From assembly GCF_003363715.1 (NCBI RefSeq), contig NZ_QREV01000006.1:62001-126000 (forward strand): DNA of 64,000 nucleotides, in the 5' to 3' direction. Shown in pieces: positions 54,771 through 63,416 of this stretch. The position numbers were made by a program, and so were the translations under genes. A model generated the notes under the pieces. The model saw only the letters and a program-made list of their open reading frames with translations, was not told the DNA's origin and made no database searches. Each line of letters starts with the position of its first letter. The first letter of the stretch is position 1. Source of the DNA: Parabacteroides acidifaciens. GTDB lineage: Bacteria > Bacteroidota > Bacteroidia > Bacteroidales > Tannerellaceae.

Positions 54771-56576
54771 ATGAGCGCAACCGAGGAACATATAAAAACA
54801 ATACTTTCCGTCATCCCTGAATCGCCGGGCTGCTACCAGTATTTTGACGATAAAGGGACGATCATTTATGTAGGCAAGGCAAAGAACCTGAAGCGCCGCG
54901 TTTCCTCCTATTTCAACAAGGAACACGACAGCAACAAGACGCGCGTTCTTGTCAAGCAGATACGGGACATTAAATACATCGTTGTCGATTCCGAAGAAGA
55001 CGCTCTTCTTTTAGAGAACAATCTGATCAAACAATATCGTCCCCGGTATAACGTGCTGTTGAAAGACGACAAGACATATCCATCCATTGTTGTCAAGAAC
55101 GAATATTTCCCGCGCGTATTCCAAACAAGGAATATTGTACGGGACGGCTCGCGCTATTACGGCCCCTATCCTTCCGTGTACACAGCAAAGGTCATGCTGC
55201 AAATGCTGAAAGATTTATATCCGCTACGAACCTGCAAATTGCCTCTTACACCCGAATCCATCGCCGAAGGACGCTATAAAGTTTGCCTGGAATATCACAT
55301 CAAACGGTGTAAAGGGCCTTGCGAAGGATTGCAAACACTGGAAGAATACCAGCAAAACATCTCCGAAATAAAAGAAATCCTGCGCGGAAACATTTCACAG
55401 ATAAGCAAGCATCTCTACGAACAGATGCAAACCCTTGCCGGAGAATTACGGTTCGAGGAAGCGCAAAAGATTAAAGAAAAGTACGATGTCATCGAGAATT
55501 ACCGGGCCAAATCGACAGTCGTCACGCCGATGCTTCACAATATAGACGTTTTCTCGCTGGCCGAAAACGAGAACTCCGCTTATATCAACTACATGCATAT
55601 AGGGAACGGAGCCATCGTCCAAGCCTACACTTTTGAATATAAGAAGCGTTTGGATGAATCGAAAGAAGACCTCCTCAGCCTGGGCATTATCGAAATGCGC
55701 AACCGCTTTAAAAGTACGGCACGCGAAATCATTATTCCTTTTCCGCTGGATATAGAGCTGGAAAACGTGACGATCACAGTGCCCCAACGCGGAGACAAGA
55801 AAAAACTGGTCGAGCTTTCCGAGATGAACGTAAAGCAATACAAGGTTGACAAACTGAAACAGGCGGAAAAGCTGAATCCGGAACAACGCAGCACGCGCCT
55901 TCTGAAAGAGATTCAAGACACCTTGCATCTGCCTAAACTACCCGCCCATATCGAGTGTTTCGACAATTCGAACATACAAGGGAGCGATGCGGTGGCTGCG
56001 TGTGTTGTCTTCAAAATGGCGAAACCATCGAAGAAAGATTACCGGAAATACAATATCAAGACAGTTGTCGGTCCGGACGATTACGCCTCCATGAAAGAGG
56101 TCGTACGCCGCCGCTACCAGCGCGCCATAGACGAGAAATCTCCCCTGCCCGACCTGATCATTACGGACGGTGGAAAGGGGCAAATGGAAGTAGTACGCGA
56201 AGTTCTCCAAGATGAACTCCACCTCGACATTCCGATTGCCGGCCTTGCAAAAGACGGCAAGCACCGGACATCGGAACTGCTTTTCGGCTTCCCCCCCGAA
56301 ACAATCGGTATGCCGATACAAAGTTTCATGTTCAAGTTCTTCACCCAGATGCAGGACGAAGTACACCGTTTCGCCATCACTTTCCATAAGGACAAGCGAA
56401 GCAAGAACCAGACAAAATCGGAATTAGACGCCATAAAAGGGATCGGAGAAAAGACAAAAGTATTACTTTTACGCCACTTTAAGAGCGTAAAGCGAATACG
56501 CGAGGCCAGCTTCGACGAACTGAAGGCAGTAATCGGAGAAGCCAAAACAAATGCTTTAATAAATGGTTTAAAATAA
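54771..56576 (+). CDS. uvrC: Excinuclease ABC subunit UvrC
   Basis: UvrC makes both incisions around DNA lesions during nucleotide excision repair. The 601-residue protein has the GIY-YIG domain (CYQYFDDKGTIIYVGKAKNLKRR, residues ~20-45), the UVR domain (~205-235), the RNase H-like C-terminal nuclease (ECFDNSNIQGSDAVAACVVF, IITDGGKGQ) and a tandem helix-hairpin-helix (LDAIKGIGEKTKVLLLRHF). It is followed after 4 bp by dtd in a dense operon. Confidence 0.96.
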   Translation: MSATEEHIKTILSVIPESPGCYQYFDDKGTIIYVGKAKNLKRRVSSYFNKEHDSNKTRVLVKQIRDIKYIVVDSEEDALLLENNLIKQYRPRYNVLLKDDKTYPSIVVKNEYFPRVFQTRNIVRDGSRYYGPYPSVYTAKVMLQMLKDLYPLRTCKLPLTPESIAEGRYKVCLEYHIKRCKGPCEGLQTLEEYQQNISEIKEILRGNISQISKHLYEQMQTLAGELRFEEAQKIKEKYDVIENYRAKSTVVTPMLHNIDVFSLAENENSAYINYMHIGNGAIVQAYTFEYKKRLDESKEDLLSLGIIEMRNRFKSTAREIIIPFPLDIELENVTITVPQRGDKKKLVELSEMNVKQYKVDKLKQAEKLNPEQRSTRLLKEIQDTLHLPKLPAHIECFDNSNIQGSDAVAACVVFKMAKPSKKDYRKYNIKTVVGPDDYASMKEVVRRRYQRAIDEKSPLPDLIITDGGKGQMEVVREVLQDELHLDIPIAGLAKDGKHRTSELLFGFPPETIGMPIQSFMFKFFTQMQDEVHRFAITFHKDKRSKNQTKSELDAIKGIGEKTKVLLLRHFKSVKRIREASFDELKAVIGEAKTNALINGLK

Positions 56577-56580
56577 AGAT

Positions 56581-57033
56581 ATGAGAACATTGATACAACG
56601 GGTACAGCACGCCTCGGTCACCATTGACGGGCAATTGAAGTCTAAAATAGGAAAAGGGCTGCTTGTGCTGGTCGGCGTTGAAGACCGCGACACCCGGGAA
56701 GACATCGAGTGGTTGTGCAAGAAGGTTGCCAACCTGCGGATTTTTGACGATGAAAACGGCGTTATGAACCGTTCCGTAATCGAAACGGAAGGCGAAATAA
56801 TGGTGGTCAGCCAGTTCACGCTACATGCCTCCACCAAGAAGGGAAACCGTCCCTCCTACATCCATGCTTCCAAGCCGGATATAGCGATTCCGATGTACGA
56901 AGCCTTCTGCGCAGAAATGGGCCTGCAAATCGGTAAAGAGGTACACACAGGCACATTCGGCACCGATATGAAAGTGGAGCTGCTCAACGACGGCCCTGTC
57001 ACAATCTGGATCGATTCACAAAACAAAGAATAA
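56581..57033 (+). CDS. dtd: D-aminoacyl-tRNA deacylase
   Basis: The 150-residue enzyme hydrolyses D-amino acids or glycine mischarged on tRNA. Both signature motifs are present: SQFTLHA (residues ~78-84) and NDGPVTIWI near the C-terminus. Length is normal. The next ORF starts 1 bp after its stop. Confidence 0.96.
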   Translation: MRTLIQRVQHASVTIDGQLKSKIGKGLLVLVGVEDRDTREDIEWLCKKVANLRIFDDENGVMNRSVIETEGEIMVVSQFTLHASTKKGNRPSYIHASKPDIAIPMYEAFCAEMGLQIGKEVHTGTFGTDMKVELLNDGPVTIWIDSQNKE

Positions 57034-57034
57034 T

Positions 57035-57367
57035 ATGGCAGAAGTTACGCTTAAACAGGCACAGGAGCAAGTGGACAGCTGGATCAAAACGTATGGCGTC
57101 CGCTACTTCAACGAACTGACGAATATGACAATCCTAACGGAAGAGGTCGGAGAACTGGCGCGCATCATGGCCCGCACTTACGGCGAACAGTCCTTTAAGG
57201 AAAGCGATAAACACCGCGATTTAGGCGATGAAATGGCGGATGTTTTATGGGTATTGCTCTGCCTCGCCAACCAGACAGGCGTCGATCTGACTGCCGCTTT
57301 CGAAAAGAACCTGCAGAAGAAGACCAACCGCGATAAAGAACGACATATAAACAATAAAAAACTATAA
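57035..57367 (+). CDS. MazG-like nucleotide pyrophosphohydrolase
   Basis: A 110-residue all-alpha NTP pyrophosphatase. The metal site is in LTEEVGELARI and GDEMADVLWVL (E-E-x-x-E with E-x-x-D). Single-domain members remove noncanonical nucleotides. It lies between dtd and deoC, with 3 bp to the latter. Confidence 0.9.
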   Translation: MAEVTLKQAQEQVDSWIKTYGVRYFNELTNMTILTEEVGELARIMARTYGEQSFKESDKHRDLGDEMADVLWVLLCLANQTGVDLTAAFEKNLQKKTNRDKERHINNKKL

Positions 57368-57370
57368 GAT

Positions 57371-58306
57371 ATGGCACACGAACACGATCATGAATGTGGA
57401 TGCGGACATCATCACCACGATGAAGACACCGAACATCTCCACACCGACAAATATCAGCAGGCCTTTGCCAAGTTTGAACCGGCCGGCTCGCCCGAAGAGG
57501 TTGCAGAACGGGTAAAAACAGTGCTCGAAAAGCACGGAAAAGAGAACTTCACGCCGGACGTGCTGAAACAAATTCACGGTTTCATCGACCTGACTTCCCT
57601 CACCAGCATCGACACAAAAGAAAGCATCTGGAAGCTGGTAGACAAGGTAAACGACTTTGAAGGCACTCGCCCGGACGTTCCCAACGTAGCTGCCATCTGC
57701 ACTTATCCCCTATTTGTGGAAACAGTCAAGCAGGCACTCGCAGCACAAGACGTGAAGATTGCATCTGTTGCCGGAGGCTTCCCCTCCTCCCAGACATTTA
57801 TGGAAATAAAGATTGCCGAGACCGCAATGGCAGTCATGCAGGGAGCCGATGAAATCGACGTAGTGATGAATTTAGGCTATTTCATGGAAGAGAACTACGA
57901 AGAGATTGCCGAGGAAATCCAGGAAATCAAAGAAAGCTGCCGCGATGCCAAGCTGAAAGTAATCCTCGAAACCGGTGCTCTCGTAGCTCCGGAAAGCATT
58001 CGGAAAGCTGCAATCCTCGCTCTCTATTCCGGCGCCGATTTCATCAAAACATCCACCGGAAAAGGTTACCTCGGTGCAACACCGGAAGCCGTTTATACGA
58101 TGTGCCAGGTACTGAAAAAGTACCATTCCATCACAGGAAAACGTGTCGGCATCAAAGTCTCAGGCGGTGTCCGCACAGCAGAAGAGGCAGTTCTCTATTA
58201 TACGCTCGTGAAAGAGGTCTTAGGCAACGACTGGCTGAATAAAGACCTGTTCCGTATCGGTGCAAGCAGCTTGGTGGAAGACATTGAGCAACGTTTAGGA
58301 AAGTAA
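57371..58306 (+). CDS. deoC: Deoxyribose-phosphate aldolase with His-rich N-terminus
   Basis: Class I aldolase that splits 2-deoxyribose 5-phosphate into glyceraldehyde 3-phosphate and acetaldehyde. The core shows VAAICTYPLF, KVILETGAL and the Schiff-base Lys in FIKTSTGKG, with IKVSGGVRT. The 311-residue protein is longer than the usual ~220-260 residues: the first ~30 residues (HEHDHECGCGHHHHDED) are rich in His, Asp/Glu and two Cys, a possible metal-binding tail. Strong terminator-like structures follow. Confidence 0.94.
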   Translation: MAHEHDHECGCGHHHHDEDTEHLHTDKYQQAFAKFEPAGSPEEVAERVKTVLEKHGKENFTPDVLKQIHGFIDLTSLTSIDTKESIWKLVDKVNDFEGTRPDVPNVAAICTYPLFVETVKQALAAQDVKIASVAGGFPSSQTFMEIKIAETAMAVMQGADEIDVVMNLGYFMEENYEEIAEEIQEIKESCRDAKLKVILETGALVAPESIRKAAILALYSGADFIKTSTGKGYLGATPEAVYTMCQVLKKYHSITGKRVGIKVSGGVRTAEEAVLYYTLVKEVLGNDWLNKDLFRIGASSLVEDIEQRLGK

Positions 58307-58340
58307 GCGCAACAGTAAAAATTTCTTAAAAAGTTTCACC

Positions 58341-58424
58341 TGTTCCCCAAGTCTGAAACTTTAGTTTCTCCGGCATGAAACTAAAGTTTCACCACAAGGG
58401 AACAAAAATTTCATCGTGATGAAA
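58341..58424. repeat. Nested palindromic cluster after deoC
   Basis: A perfect 15 bp hairpin (TGAAACTTTAGTTTC at 58354-58368, loop of 8, complement at 58377-58391) lies inside a second pair TGTTCCC (58341-58347) / GGGAACA (58398-58404). A third palindrome TTTCAT-CGTG-ATGAAA (58409-58424) follows. The GAAAC unit recurs five times. It may stabilise or end the deoC mRNA or be a mobile palindromic repeat. Confidence 0.65.
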
Positions 58425-58430
58425 CAAAAA

Positions 58431-58467
58431 GAGTCTCCCAAGCGAAATTCTTACGCCTGGGAGACTC
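58431..58467. terminator. Bidirectional intrinsic terminator between deoC and the Bro-N gene
   Basis: GAGTCTCCCA..GCG (58431-58444) pairs with CGC..TGGGAGACTC (58454-58467) around a 9 nt loop. An A-rich run precedes it and CTTTAA follows, so it can stop transcription from both sides. Confidence 0.8.
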
Positions 58468-58493
58468 CTTTAACTTAATATATCATATTCAAT

Positions 58494-59333
58494 TCATTTA
58501 TCCGTATCATCAGGAAGTTTCCCTAAAGAGTTATGCGCATTTAAGGGAGAGACAACAGAACGCCCTAACTGACTTTCCAATTGCTGCCGTGCAACCTTGG
58601 CAACCTTCCCTCCTTCTATCGCAACAGAAGCGTTTTCATCGAATGTCTGCGGATCTTTAGCTTGCGAAAGTTCAGTTGTAGAAGCTTCTGCAAGCATATT
58701 CAAAACCAATTCGGTATTGGTCATATTATCCCTCAGATTTTCTTTCTTCAACCCTTTAAAGGCCTTATACTCCTTCGTTGTCTTATCAGACCATGTTTTT
58801 GTGATGATATCGGTCAGGGAAGCAAACTGCACACCTTCCTCCATGCCGCAACGTTTCCATTCATCCGTTAAGTTCTTACGGATTTCAATACTTTTCAGGC
58901 GTTGGTTAATCCAACTGTCGGAATATCCCAAACGCTTATATTCCCACATAGCGCGGTCAATCGTCAGTTCCGGATCTTGCAATTCATCAATCCTTTCACT
59001 GGCAATCTGTGCCATCCACAATTTAAAGGGTTCAGCTTTAGGAGAAGGGACAGACTGGATCAGACGGAAAAGCTGTTCGGTATCGGCCACATCGGTAAGC
59101 CGTTTCTTCCCGTCTTCTGCAACCAATTTCAACTGGTTACAATTTGTAACCGTTTCATTCCCTTCTTTCTTCAATCTGTTTTTCAAAACTTTCCAATAGT
59201 TTCTGGGATCAGGGCTTTCGGTTAACACGCCAATCACATCTACAATAGAAAAGTACCATTTTTCCTGTTCATCGTCCCAAACGGTACGAACTTTACGCTC
59301 TTCAAAGAGCTTGATTGCTTCTTTTTTTGTCAT
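58494..59333 (-). CDS. Bro-N/phage antirepressor-like protein
   Basis: The 279-residue protein has an N-terminal Bro-N-type DNA-binding domain (about 1-100: VRTVWDDEQEKWYFSIVDVIGVLTE, PRNYWKVLKNRLKKEGNE) and a helical C-terminal part unlike phage lytic proteins. Members sit in prophages, mobile islands and alone in Bacteroidota chromosomes. I chose ATG 59333 (MTKKEAI) over 59357. Position next to a mobile element suggests it could be part of the island or a target-side gene. Confidence 0.75.
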   Translation of the reverse strand: MTKKEAIKLFEERKVRTVWDDEQEKWYFSIVDVIGVLTESPDPRNYWKVLKNRLKKEGNETVTNCNQLKLVAEDGKKRLTDVADTEQLFRLIQSVPSPKAEPFKLWMAQIASERIDELQDPELTIDRAMWEYKRLGYSDSWINQRLKSIEIRKNLTDEWKRCGMEEGVQFASLTDIITKTWSDKTTKEYKAFKGLKKENLRDNMTNTELVLNMLAEASTTELSQAKDPQTFDENASVAIEGGKVAKVARQQLESQLGRSVVSPLNAHNSLGKLPDDTDK

Positions 59334-59616
59334 AGTCACTGTTTTTATAATAAACACATAGCGAAAAAGTAAATTTGGGTAAAACGTAGCGAATTAGCTG
59401 ATACAGCGTTCGTTACGCTTTGTTTTTCTATGGGACAGAGCCAACGAAATACCACCTCGAAGCCAAACAGCGCAGAAGTTCAGTTACCACCTCATTACCC
59501 CCGTAACGGGTGTGAATTTCTTGCTAAATGGTTCTGTTTCTGCGATTTGCGTAATTTTGCATAGCAGTCGGTAACTCACTAATAACTAATTTTGTAACCA
59601 AAAAAAGGAGTGAGTT
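59334..59616. other. Left junction of the mobilizable element and integrase promoter
   Basis: This 283 bp gap should hold the left attachment site. It contains an imperfect hairpin followed by GCTTTGTTTTT (about 59380-59430) and, at 59551-59560, GTAATTTTGC. That string fits both the Bacteroidota -7 consensus TAnnTTTGC and the GTAnnTTTGC core used by some Bacteroides integrases. An AGGAG site precedes the int ATG. The exact att cannot be set without the other end. Confidence 0.4.
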
Positions 59617-60849
59617 ATGCGTAGTACATTCAAGGTATTATTTTACGTGAAGAAAGGCAGCGAGAAGCCGAACGGCAACCTGCCTTTAATGTGCCGTATC
59701 ACGGTGGACGGCGAGATTAAACAGTTCAGTTGCAAGATGGACGTTCCCCCACGGCTGTGGGACGTGAAGAACAACCGTGCTTCGGGCAAGAGCGTCGAAG
59801 CGCAGAGAATCAACCTTGCGGTAGATAAAATCCGTGTGGAAGTAAACCGCCGCTATCAAGAGTTAATGCAGACGGACGGTTATGTTACCGCCGCCAAACT
59901 CAAAGACGCCTATCTCGGTATCGGCGTCAAGCAGGAAACTTTGCTGAAGCTGTTCGAGCAGCACAACGCCGAGTTCGAGAAGAAAGTCGGGCACAGCAGG
60001 GCGCAGGGTACATTTACCCGTTATCGGACGGTCTGCAACCATATTCGGGAGTTCCTGCCCCATACCTACAAGCGTGAGGATATTCCATTAAAGGAACTCA
60101 ACCTCACGTTCATCAACGACTTCGAGTATTTTCTGCGCACGGAGAAGAAATGCCGCACCAATACCGTGTGGGGCTACATGATTGTGTTGAAACACATCGT
60201 TTCCATAGCGAGGAACGACGGGCGTTTGCCCTTTAATCCCTTTGCGGGATATATCAACTCTCCCGAAAGCGTGGACAGGGGCTACCTCACCCAAACGGAG
60301 ATACAGACGCTCATGAACGCACCGATGAAGAACGCCACCCACGAGCTTGTACGGGACTTGTTCGTCTTTTCTGTTTTCACGGGTTTGGCGTATTCGGACG
60401 TGAAGAACCTCACCGCCGACCGCCTGCAAACATTCTTCGACGGCAACCTGTGGATAATCACCCGAAGAAAGAAGACCAACACCGAATCGAACATCCGCCT
60501 TTTGGACGTTCCCAAGCGTATCATCGAGAAGTACAAGGGGCTGGCAAGGGACGGTCATGTTTTCCCCGTTCCGAACAACGGCAGTTGTAACAAGATACTC
60601 AAAGATATAGGCAGACAATGCGGCTTCAAGGTACGCTTGACCTACCATGTCGCACGCCACACGAACGCCACGACCGTACTTCTGTCGCACGGCGTACCCA
60701 TCGAAACGGTGAGCCGCCTTTTGGGGCACACGAACATAAAGACCACCCAAATTTACGCCAAAATCACCGCCCAGAAGATAAGCCAAGACATGGAAACCTT
60801 GTCGCACAAGTTGGAAGATATGGAGAAGAATATCTGCCGAGCCATCTAA
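59617..60849 (+). CDS. Tyrosine recombinase/integrase
   Basis: The 410-residue integrase has an N-terminal arm-binding region (about 1-90), a SAM-like core-binding domain (about 110-205) and the catalytic domain with Arg in FTGLAYSDVKNL-type box I, HVARHT (His-x-x-Arg), and the C-terminal LLGHTNIKTTQIYAKI with the nucleophile Tyr. This is the type used by Bacteroides conjugative and mobilizable transposons. A good AGGAG site lies 7 bp before the ATG. Confidence 0.93.
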   Translation: MRSTFKVLFYVKKGSEKPNGNLPLMCRITVDGEIKQFSCKMDVPPRLWDVKNNRASGKSVEAQRINLAVDKIRVEVNRRYQELMQTDGYVTAAKLKDAYLGIGVKQETLLKLFEQHNAEFEKKVGHSRAQGTFTRYRTVCNHIREFLPHTYKREDIPLKELNLTFINDFEYFLRTEKKCRTNTVWGYMIVLKHIVSIARNDGRLPFNPFAGYINSPESVDRGYLTQTEIQTLMNAPMKNATHELVRDLFVFSVFTGLAYSDVKNLTADRLQTFFDGNLWIITRRKKTNTESNIRLLDVPKRIIEKYKGLARDGHVFPVPNNGSCNKILKDIGRQCGFKVRLTYHVARHTNATTVLLSHGVPIETVSRLLGHTNIKTTQIYAKITAQKISQDMETLSHKLEDMEKNICRAI

Positions 60850-60866
60850 TTAAGAACAGAATACCG

Positions 60867-61259
60867 ATGAAAGAAGAAAGGAACATTATCACGATGGACG
60901 GGCAGGGCAATATCTCCCTGCCGAGCGATATAGGCGCAACCGCCATGACCGAGCGGGAAATCTGCGAACTGTTCGGGGTTATCGCCCCGACGGTTAGGGC
61001 AGGGATAAAGGCACTCTGCAAAAGCGGAGTTTTATCTATATATGACATAAAGCACATTATCCGCCTATCGGACAAATACAGCGCGGAGGTTTACAACCTC
61101 GAAACGATAGCCGCCCTCGCTTTCCGTGTCGAATCGTTCGGGGCGGCGAAAGTCCGCAGGGCATTATTAGAGAGGATTATACACGGGCGAAAAGAGAAAA
61201 CGACGGTATTCGTGTCGGTTGTTTCGGACGGCAAGCCCAACAGCCGTTGGAAAGCATGA
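60867..61259 (+). CDS. Small mobile-element accessory protein, HTH-like
   Basis: A 130-residue protein whose likely start is ATG 60867 (MKEERNIITMDGQGNISLP), 17 bp after the int stop; the longer frame overlaps int. The middle AMTEREICELFGVIAPTVRAGIKALCKSG reads as a helix-turn-helix. Such genes often follow int in Bacteroidota mobilizable elements and may regulate excision. No family name is assigned. Confidence 0.65.
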   Translation: MKEERNIITMDGQGNISLPSDIGATAMTEREICELFGVIAPTVRAGIKALCKSGVLSIYDIKHIIRLSDKYSAEVYNLETIAALAFRVESFGAAKVRRALLERIIHGRKEKTTVFVSVVSDGKPNSRWKA

Positions 61260-61263
61260 TGAT

Positions 61264-61318
61264 ATACCAACATACCAACATGCAAACGTACCAGCATACC
61301 AGCATGCAAACATGCAAA
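61264..61318 (+). repeat. Iteron-like short repeats downstream of the accessory gene
   Basis: TACCAACATACCAACATGC and TACCAGCATACCAGCATGC follow each other with a period of about 26 bp, and each ends in GCAAAC. Within each, ACCA-A/G-CAT is itself doubled. The array could bind a plasmid-type Rep or relaxosome protein. It is too short and irregular for CRISPR. Confidence 0.6.
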
Positions 61319-61690
61319 CCTATCACTATGGTGATATATATTGCAGGGTCTATTTCTCTTTTCAGAGGAAAGCGGAGCAATCGTTTTCGTTTACAAAGGC
61401 AAAGCAAGCACGGGGCTTTACGTCGGCTAAAAGGTCAGGCGGCTGCGCCGTTTCCCAATAAATCTTCCTCTCGCTTCGCTGCGAGCGTATTTATCGGGAA
61501 AACCTTGTATCCGACCGCCCCGTGCAAAAGAGCCTTTGAAAACGGAAACGACCGCCCCGCCACCCACCGACCGAAAGGAAAAAAATAAGGTGGGGTTACG
61601 GGCAAGCAGGCGGCAGGGACAGCCATAGCCGAAAGGCAGACGGGCAGGCAGACGGCACGCCGCAGGGTATTTACGGAGAAAATACCGTAG

Positions 61691-61748
61691 CTTATTAGGG
61701 AATTTTCCGAGCCGCAATACTACGTATCGCTGAAAATTCCCCAATAAG
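61691..61748 (+). other. Candidate oriT hairpin before the relaxase gene
   Basis: CTTATTAGGGAATTTTC (61691-61707) and GAAAATTCCCCAATAAG (61732-61748) pair over 17 bp with one mismatch. AGGGGTAAGCCCCT follows at once. It lies 100 bp before the MobV relaxase start, where oriT is usual. The remaining ~370 bp of the 593 bp gap (61320-61690) is GC-rich and holds no gene I can support. Confidence 0.5.
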
Positions 61749-61851
61749 GCAAGGGGTAAGCCCCTCTGCACACCCCATCGGGGACGGCATTTGCCGCCCC
61801 GAAGATACGAAAAATCATTGTTTCACAAGTCAAGGAAGAAAGGAAAAATAT

Positions 61852-63219
61852 ATGGGTTTCGTAGTTTTACACATGGAAAAGGCGCACGGCAGCGACAGCG
61901 GAACGACCGCACATATCGAGCGTTTCATCATACCGAAGAACGCCGACCCCACACGCACGCACCTAAACCGCAGGCTTATCGAATACCCCGACGGGATAAA
62001 AGACCGTTCGGCGGCTATACAGCAGAGATTAGAAGAAGCGGGGCTGACACGCAAAATCGGAAGCAACCAAGTACGGGCAATCCGCATCAACGTATCGGGA
62101 ACGCACGAGGACATGAAGCGGATAGAGGAAGAGGGGCGTTTGGACGAGTGGTGCGCCGACAATCTGAAATACTTCGCCGACACGTTCGGAAAGGAGAACA
62201 TCGTGGCGGCTCACCTGCACAGGGACGAGGAAACGCCGCACATACACGTTACACTCGTCCCCATCGTCAAGGGAGAGCGCAAGCGCAGGAAAAGGGAGGA
62301 ACAGACGAAGAAGCGATACCGCAAGAAGCCGACCGACACCGTGAGGCTGTGCGCAGACGATATTATGACACGGCTGAAATTGAAGTCCTACCAAGATACC
62401 TATGCCGTGGCGATGGCGAAATACGGGCTGCAAAGGGGCATAGACGGCTCGAAAGCTCGCCACAAGTCCACGCAGCAGTATTATCGGGATATACAGAAAC
62501 TCTCCGACGACCTCAAAGCGGAAGTGGTGGATTTGCAGCAGCAGAAAGAAACGGCACAGGAGGAACTAAGACGGGCGAAAAAAGAAATACAGACCGAGAA
62601 GCTGAAAGGGGCGGCAACCACCGCAGCCGCCAACATCGCCGAGAGCGTCGGTTCTCTTTTCGGCAGTAACAAGGTCAAGACGCTGGAAAGGGAGAACACC
62701 GCCCTGCATAAGGAGGTAGCCGACCACGAGGAAACCATCGAAGCCCTGCAAGATAGGATACAGACCATGCAGGCAGACCACAGCAGGGAGATACGGGAAA
62801 TGCAGCAAAAGCACGGCAGGGAGATAGCCGACAAGGACACAAGGCACAAGCAGGAAATATCGTTTCTGAAAACGGTAATCGCAAGGGCGGCAGCATGGTT
62901 TCCCTATTTCCGTGAAATGCTCCGTATCGAAAACCTCTGCCGCCTTGTCGGGTTCGATGAAAGGCAGACCGCAACGCTCGTCAAGGGAAAGCCGTTGGAG
63001 TATGCAGGGGAACTCTACTCGGAGGAACACGGACGGAAATTCACGACCGAAAGGGCAGGTTTCCAAGTGCTGAAAGACCCCACGGACGGGACTAAATTGG
63101 TTCTTGCCATCGACCGAAAGCCCATTGCCGAGTGGTTCAAGGAACAGTTCGAGAAGTTAAGGCAGAACATACGCCGACCTATACAACCGCAAAGGAAAGG
63201 CAAGGGATTCAAGCTATAA
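61852..63219 (+). CDS. MobV-family relaxase (Mob/Pre)
   Basis: The 455-residue relaxase nicks at oriT and leads the strand into the recipient. The N-terminal Mob/Pre domain (about 1-200) contains HLHRDEETPHIHVTLVP, the metal-binding His-rich motif of MobV. The C-terminal half is a long coiled coil (about 210-345). An AAGGAAGAAAGG site precedes ATG 61852. A strong terminator follows. Confidence 0.92.
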   Translation: MGFVVLHMEKAHGSDSGTTAHIERFIIPKNADPTRTHLNRRLIEYPDGIKDRSAAIQQRLEEAGLTRKIGSNQVRAIRINVSGTHEDMKRIEEEGRLDEWCADNLKYFADTFGKENIVAAHLHRDEETPHIHVTLVPIVKGERKRRKREEQTKKRYRKKPTDTVRLCADDIMTRLKLKSYQDTYAVAMAKYGLQRGIDGSKARHKSTQQYYRDIQKLSDDLKAEVVDLQQQKETAQEELRRAKKEIQTEKLKGAATTAAANIAESVGSLFGSNKVKTLERENTALHKEVADHEETIEALQDRIQTMQADHSREIREMQQKHGREIADKDTRHKQEISFLKTVIARAAAWFPYFREMLRIENLCRLVGFDERQTATLVKGKPLEYAGELYSEEHGRKFTTERAGFQVLKDPTDGTKLVLAIDRKPIAEWFKEQFEKLRQNIRRPIQPQRKGKGFKL

Positions 63220-63244
63220 ATGTTAAATCCTGCCCGATTTGCCG

Positions 63245-63287
63245 AAAAAAGTGCGGTACGCTGTTCGTGGTGTACTGCACTTTTTTT
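63245..63287 (+). terminator. Intrinsic terminator after the relaxase gene
   Basis: AAAAAAGTGC.GTAC (63245-63259) pairs with GTAC.GCACTTTTTT (63272-63286) around a 12 nt loop, then a run of seven T. The A-run makes it usable in both directions, so it may also stop ermF readthrough. Confidence 0.85.
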
Positions 63288-63416
63288 ATATTTGTTCGCA
63301 AGGTGATATACTTGAAGAAAATAACAGCCGATTTCGCTGTTAGCACAATGTTATGCGGCAGCTTAAAAGACGACACCAAACCAGAAAAATCATCTTGACA
63401 ACCACCCGACTTTGAA

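Noticed and set aside
61264-61318. CRISPR-like repeats
   Set aside because: Only two irregular units without unique spacers and no cas genes.
61791-62669. 292-codon frame overlapping the relaxase gene
   Set aside because: Arg/His-rich, low-complexity translation in a shifted frame; the MobV frame has the conserved motifs.
63322-63342. Short hairpin TAACAGC / GCTGTTA with GTTATGC nearby, considered as an integron attC
   Set aside because: The core-site order and spacing of attC are not present and no integrase of that class is in view.
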